From assembly GCA_003105245.1 (NCBI GenBank), contig PQAI01000279.1, positions 5,026 to 15,305 on the forward strand: DNA of 10,280 bases, given 5' to 3'. Origin of the DNA: Betaproteobacteria bacterium (lineage in GTDB: Bacteria; Pseudomonadota; Gammaproteobacteria; Burkholderiales; Usitatibacteraceae). The notes under the pieces were generated by a model. That model was given only the letters and a program-made list of their open reading frames with translations. It was not told where the DNA came from and ran no database searches. This document shows, in pieces, positions 7,001 through 10,280 of the stretch; positions within the stretch are counted from its first letter, which is position 1, and every line of letters starts with the position of its first letter. Both the position numbers and the translations under genes were made by a program.

Positions 7001-7399
7001 CTCCTCGTCGAGGCTCTGCGCCTTGGCCAGGCGCTTGACCAGCGAGAGCTGGTCGCCGGAGTCGAGGATCTGGAAGAGCTGCGGGAGGCTCGCGTCGCGG
7101 TGGTGGGCCCGCAGCAGCCGGTTGCACAGGCCGTGGAAGGTGCCCACCCACATGCCGCGGGTGTTGATGGGCAGCATCGCCGAGAGCCGCGTGAGCATCT
7201 CGCGCGCCGCCTTGTTGGTGAAGGTGACCGCGAGGATGCCCGCCGGGCTCGCCTGCCCCGTCTGGATGAGGTGCGCGATGCGCGTGGTGAGCACGCGCGT
7301 CTTGCCGCTGCCGGCCCCGGCGAGGATGAGGGCGGATTCGCGGGGAAGGGTGACGGCCCGAAGCTGCTCGGGATTGAGGCCGGAAAGGAGGTCGGGCAT
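4019..7399 (-). CDS. uvrD: DNA helicase II (UvrD), interrupted by an in-frame intein
   Basis: A superfamily 1A 3'-5' DNA helicase that releases the incised strand in nucleotide excision repair and unwinds nicked DNA in mismatch repair. The precursor is 1126 residues; removing the 359-residue intein leaves 767, normal for UvrD/PcrA. Motifs in order: LNPEQLRAV (8-16), Walker A AGAGSGKT (27-34), motif Ia VTFTNKAAREM (58-68), GTFHGLCNRLLR (86-97), motif II VDEFQDTN (216-223), motif III GDDDQ (244-248) split by the intein and resuming SIYRFRGA (608-615), motif IV LEQNYRSQ (635-642), motif V TVHSAKGLEFD (926-936) and motif VI VAITRARKRLYL (969-980). A Gly/Ser-rich linker leads to a Tudor-like C-terminal domain (1075-1126, with GVVINFEG). 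The ATG at 7397-7399 fits the family N terminus; no strong ribosome site is seen. Without splicing, the ATPase site would be broken. Confidence 0.97.
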   Translation of the reverse strand: MPDLLSGLNPEQLRAVTLPRESALILAGAGSGKTRVLTTRIAHLIQTGQASPAGILAVTFTNKAAREMLTRLSAMLPINTRGMWVGTFHGLCNRLLRAHHRDASLPQLFQILDSGDQLSLVKRLAKAQSLDEEKFAPRQLQAFINNCKESGLRANAVEAGDDFTRRMVAFYADYDAQCNREGVVDFAELLLRTFELLSRNLNLLTHYQERFRYILVDEFQDTNKLQYKWIRLMAGTNGCVFAVGDDDQCLTGDTRIALEGGRAKALSAVRPGDEVLSCHGNGDFRPAVVDRVHCRKARRDLVEIRTRDGRRLASTPEHTHFAGYLLGETPQTYFTYLMFKTGIGYRLGTSRVYTRGQVKPMVGYRQRAIQEHADALWIVGTHASENEARFDEITLSLRYGLPTLPFVARKGKTVNGLVHDPAWISRVYQEIDTAAAARKLLADRGLSHDEPHHVPMARDSNRRNIVVTLCSGRRGQGAVHRVTVYGNDAAGRRALEKAGLSVRPAKKGSRSWRFDTVRSAYGEAMVLAETARKALDGRIVQRANLHGKSLPFVSAAHVRPGMAMVTEDGKLDVVAAVRRIPGRSREVFDLDVRGTHNYVANGIVTHNSIYRFRGADVGNMNEFLRDFGVRDVVKLEQNYRSQGSILDAANAVIAQNKARLGKNLWTAEGRGEPLRIFAAANDEEEARFVVDEVKQLHREGTALADMALLYRSNAQSRILEHALFRAGIAYKVYGGLRFFERQEIKHALAYLRVAANPDDDTAFSRVVNFPPRGIGARSVEQLQEAAASGLGSLARAAKAGAVAGRGGTAIAGFLAIAERLRKASESLTLPELVEEMLSASGLKDHYAAERDGQDRVENLNELVNAATLFNEEFEVGVEPAGESQEDVAPVPGTHQQQVLAAFLAHASLEAGEHEAAAGQDALQLMTVHSAKGLEFDAVFLGGLEEGLFPHDNSLNEDGGIEEERRLMYVAITRARKRLYLTYAGSRMLHGQPRYGIVSRFVEEIPAELCKWIVLPEKQAWASPQKSAWDKPAWGGRSGGGDSWSSGGGRAPRADANQYATAPRASFETSRPDEHPFAIGANVRHAKFGEGVVINFEGRGLDARVQVRFRTEGTKWLALQYAKLTPA
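5732..6181 (-). other. Unassigned part of the intein insert (UvrD residues 407-556)
   Basis: About 150 residues between the GIY-YIG-like region and the returning Hint domain. Visible traits: an amphipathic helix-like stretch around AAAARKLLADRGL (434-446), a His pair in DEPHHVP (449-455), an Arg-rich strand NRRNIVVTL (460-468), then HRVTVYGND (480-488), ALEKAGLSVRPAKKGS (494-509) and SWRFDT (511-516). The alternation of strands and helices with many basic residues would suit a DNA-binding module for target recognition, but I recognise no named domain. It is in frame and free of stops. Confidence 0.45.
6182..6403 (-). other. GIY-YIG-like region inside the intein (UvrD residues 333-406)
   Basis: Directly after intein block B comes YFTYLMFKTGIGYRLGTSR (333-351): a Tyr-x-Leu strand, a short turn, then Tyr-Arg-Leu-Gly-Thr-Ser-Arg. 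This parallels the GIY...YIG pair of that nuclease family, with Tyr336 and Tyr345 in the catalytic tyrosine positions. Further on, YRQRAIQEH (364-372) offers Arg365 or Arg367 and His372, and SENEARFDEITLSLRYGLP (384-402) resembles the family's E-x-EA-x3-E...Y-x-P helix, with Glu392 as the candidate metal ligand. The final Asn of the family is not evident. The match is by pattern only; it could be an unrelated insert or a decayed nuclease. Confidence 0.5.
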
Positions 7400-7420
7400 G
7401 GGAGTCGGACTTTGCTAGGC

Positions 7421-7433
7421 TGCAATTATTTCA
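7421..7433. promoter_or_regulatory. Possible bidirectional -10 element between uvrD and the MFS gene
   Basis: TGCAATTATTTCA reads on the plus strand as TGC plus AATTAT (four of six to TATAAT), and on the minus strand as TGA plus AATAAT (five of six). Both strands therefore show a TGn-extended -10, overlapping in the middle of the 95-bp divergent region 7400-7494. The minus-strand version would serve uvrD, 26 bases from its start; the plus-strand version would serve the transporter. No good -35 boxes are seen. The rest of the gap holds a small inverted repeat GGAGC/GCTCC (7439-7450) and nothing else I can assign. Confidence 0.35.
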
Positions 7434-7494
7434 CGGCCGGAGCCCGCTCCCTCATGAGAGAACTGCATTTTTCTCGCACGATGGGCGGGCGGGC

Positions 7495-8712
7495 GTGAGC
7501 GGCTTCCGTCGCGTCCTCGCCGCGGAGACGGTGTCGAACTTCGGCTCGATGCTGAGCCGCGTCGCGATTCCGTGGCTCGCCACGCTGGCGCTCGCCGTCG
7601 AGCCCTGGCAGATGGGCCTGCTGCTGGTGGCCGACGTGGCCGCGGCGGCCGCGGGAACGCTCTTCCTCGGCGCGCTCGTCGACCGGGCGCGAAAGCGCGC
7701 GACGATGCTGCTCGCGGATGCCGCCCGCGCCGCGATCCTCCTCGGCCTCGCCGCGCTCACGGCGGCCGGAAATCTCGCCTTCTGGATGCTCGTCGTCTCC
7801 GCCGCGCTCACCGGCCTGTTCACCGTCGCGTTCGAGCTGGCCCGTTCGGCGTGGATGGCGCAGGCGATCCCGGCCAACGAGCTTGCGCGCCGCAACGCCC
7901 AGGTGTCGGCATGCACGAGCGCTTCCGAATCCCTCGCGTTCGCCGCGGGCGGGTTCCTGTACCAGGGGCTCGGCGCGGTGATGTCGCTCGCCCTCGACGG
8001 GCTGAGCTACGTGGTCTCCGCCCTTTGCCTGCGGGGGGTTCGCGACGCCCCCGGAACGCCCGGCGGCGCGAGAGGTCGCGGCAGCCGGTTCCGGCAGGTC
8101 GCCGACGAGGCGAGGCGCGGGCTTTCGCTCGTGCGCGACACGCCGGCTCTCAGGCTCGTGGCCACGACGGGCGTATTCATCGCGCTGGGCGGAAGCCTGG
8201 CGGGGACGAGCTACATGATCTTCGTCGCCCGGGACCTCGGGTTCGGGACCGGCTCGCTGGGCGTGATCTTCGCCGCGGGCGGGCTCGGCTCGCTCGCCGG
8301 GGCGTACCTGTCGCCGGGCTGGGGGCGGCGCGTCGGTTCGGCGGGAGCGATGGCGGCGGGGCTGGCGTTGTTCACGCTGGGTGCCTTCCTCATCCCCCTG
8401 GCGCCCGGACCCACCCTCGCAGGCGCCGTCCTGCTCGTCGCCCACCAGGTCATCGGCGATGGCGGACGCACCCTTTACGACATCCACGACCGGACGTGGC
8501 GCCAGACTTCCGTCGAGCCGGCCGAGCTGGCACGGGCCGATGCGGGCGTCCGCACTCTCGAGCAGATGGCGACGCTGGCCGGTGCGCTGGCCGGCGGCGC
8601 GCTCGCGACGATGATCGGCGCCCGCTTCGCTCTCGTCCTGTCCGCGTCGTTCTTCCTGGTCGCGACCGTGCTTTTCGCGCGGGCCGTCCGGAAAGGGGCC
8701 ACTCGCCCCTGA
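7495..8712 (+). CDS. Major facilitator superfamily transporter, efflux (EntS/DHA3-like) type
   Basis: A 405-residue inner-membrane protein with about 12 hydrophobic segments in two halves, the length usual for MFS antiporters. It starts MSGFRRVLAAETVSNFGSML, a layout common in EntS-like exporters, and carries the loop 2-3 motif A as GALVDRARKR (59-68). The central cytosolic loop (about 183-210, rich in Arg and Gly) separates the halves. LARRNAQVSACTSASESLAF (130-149) in TM5 resembles the N-A-x-x-S/x-A region of MFS_3 members. Substrate cannot be told; siderophore or drug export is typical of relatives. The start is GTG 7495, whose TG overlaps the TGA of a 14-codon frame (7454-7498); upstream GGCGGG may act as a weak ribosome site. 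It is divergent from uvrD and probably monocistronic. Confidence 0.88.
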   Translation: MSGFRRVLAAETVSNFGSMLSRVAIPWLATLALAVEPWQMGLLLVADVAAAAAGTLFLGALVDRARKRATMLLADAARAAILLGLAALTAAGNLAFWMLVVSAALTGLFTVAFELARSAWMAQAIPANELARRNAQVSACTSASESLAFAAGGFLYQGLGAVMSLALDGLSYVVSALCLRGVRDAPGTPGGARGRGSRFRQVADEARRGLSLVRDTPALRLVATTGVFIALGGSLAGTSYMIFVARDLGFGTGSLGVIFAAGGLGSLAGAYLSPGWGRRVGSAGAMAAGLALFTLGAFLIPLAPGPTLAGAVLLVAHQVIGDGGRTLYDIHDRTWRQTSVEPAELARADAGVRTLEQMATLAGALAGGALATMIGARFALVLSASFFLVATVLFARAVRKGATRP

Positions 8713-8740
8713 AGGAGCGGGGGGCGGCAGCCGGCGCGCG

Positions 8741-8770
8741 CAAAAAAATCGGGGCGCCCGCAGGCGCCCC
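8741..8770 (-). terminator. Intrinsic terminator hairpin, strongest in the leftward direction
   Basis: A perfect 8-bp GC stem, GGGGCGCC (8751-8758) and GGCGCCCC (8763-8770), encloses a CGCA loop. On the minus strand it is followed by GA and a run of seven T (8742-8748), a textbook rho-independent terminator. On the plus strand the downstream sequence is CAAGTGTTTC, a poor U-tract, so it would end MFS transcripts only weakly, though the A-tract to stem to partial T layout may be bidirectional. No leftward gene ends here. Confidence 0.75.
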
Positions 8771-8868
8771 CAAGTGTTTCGCCCCACTACTCTAAAGATG
8801 ACCGCAAGGAGGGCGGCATCCGAAGGAAATGACAGCCTGCGCGGCGCACAAGTTCCCGGCGCCGATAG

Positions 8869-10280
<1,412 letters not shown>

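Overview
The window is high-GC chromosomal DNA from a betaproteobacterium or a close relative. Three things suggest this: the gene order polA / LOG-family gene / DUF2782 gene / thrB / BPSS1780-type membrane gene / uvrD; the kinase-fold (APH-like) homoserine kinase; and a leucyl-tRNA synthetase whose zinc-1 region lacks cysteines, as I recall for betaproteobacterial LeuRS. I cannot name the genus. Most of it is ordinary housekeeping DNA, densely packed, with one clear exception in uvrD.

Layout. Positions 1-1163 (minus) hold the N-terminal third of DNA polymerase I (polA), which runs off the left edge. It carries an in-frame GC-rich inverted repeat in the linker between its two nuclease domains. 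Only 20 bp away, and divergent, is a rightward run of four genes (1184-4032): a LOG-family nucleotide phosphoribohydrolase-like protein, a small exported DUF2782 protein, homoserine kinase (thrB), and a four-helix BPSS1780-family membrane protein. The last gene converges on, and overlaps by 14 bp, a leftward uvrD helicase gene (4019-7399). After a 95-bp divergent intergenic region comes a rightward MFS efflux-type transporter (7495-8712). A 237-bp gap with a strong hairpin and a near-consensus promoter follows, then leuS (8950 to the right edge).

The standout feature is an intein of 359 residues inside UvrD (5579-6655). It splits helicase motif III exactly between GDDDQ and SIYRFRGA. All the usual splicing residues are present: Cys1, the TxxH of block B, the terminal His-Asn, and a Ser at +1. 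I see no LAGLIDADG endonuclease motif. Instead, right after block B there is a stretch whose spacing of Tyr, Tyr, Arg, His and Glu looks like a GIY-YIG nuclease, followed by about 150 residues I cannot assign. This is the best candidate here for something under-described: a repair helicase that must be protein-spliced to work, possibly carrying a homing nuclease of an unusual class.

Functionally, polA and uvrD are partners in nucleotide excision repair (UvrD removes the incised oligonucleotide, Pol I fills the gap), and they flank an operon containing an amino-acid biosynthesis gene. Nothing else suggests a phage, plasmid or defence island. I found no tRNA, rRNA or CRISPR array.
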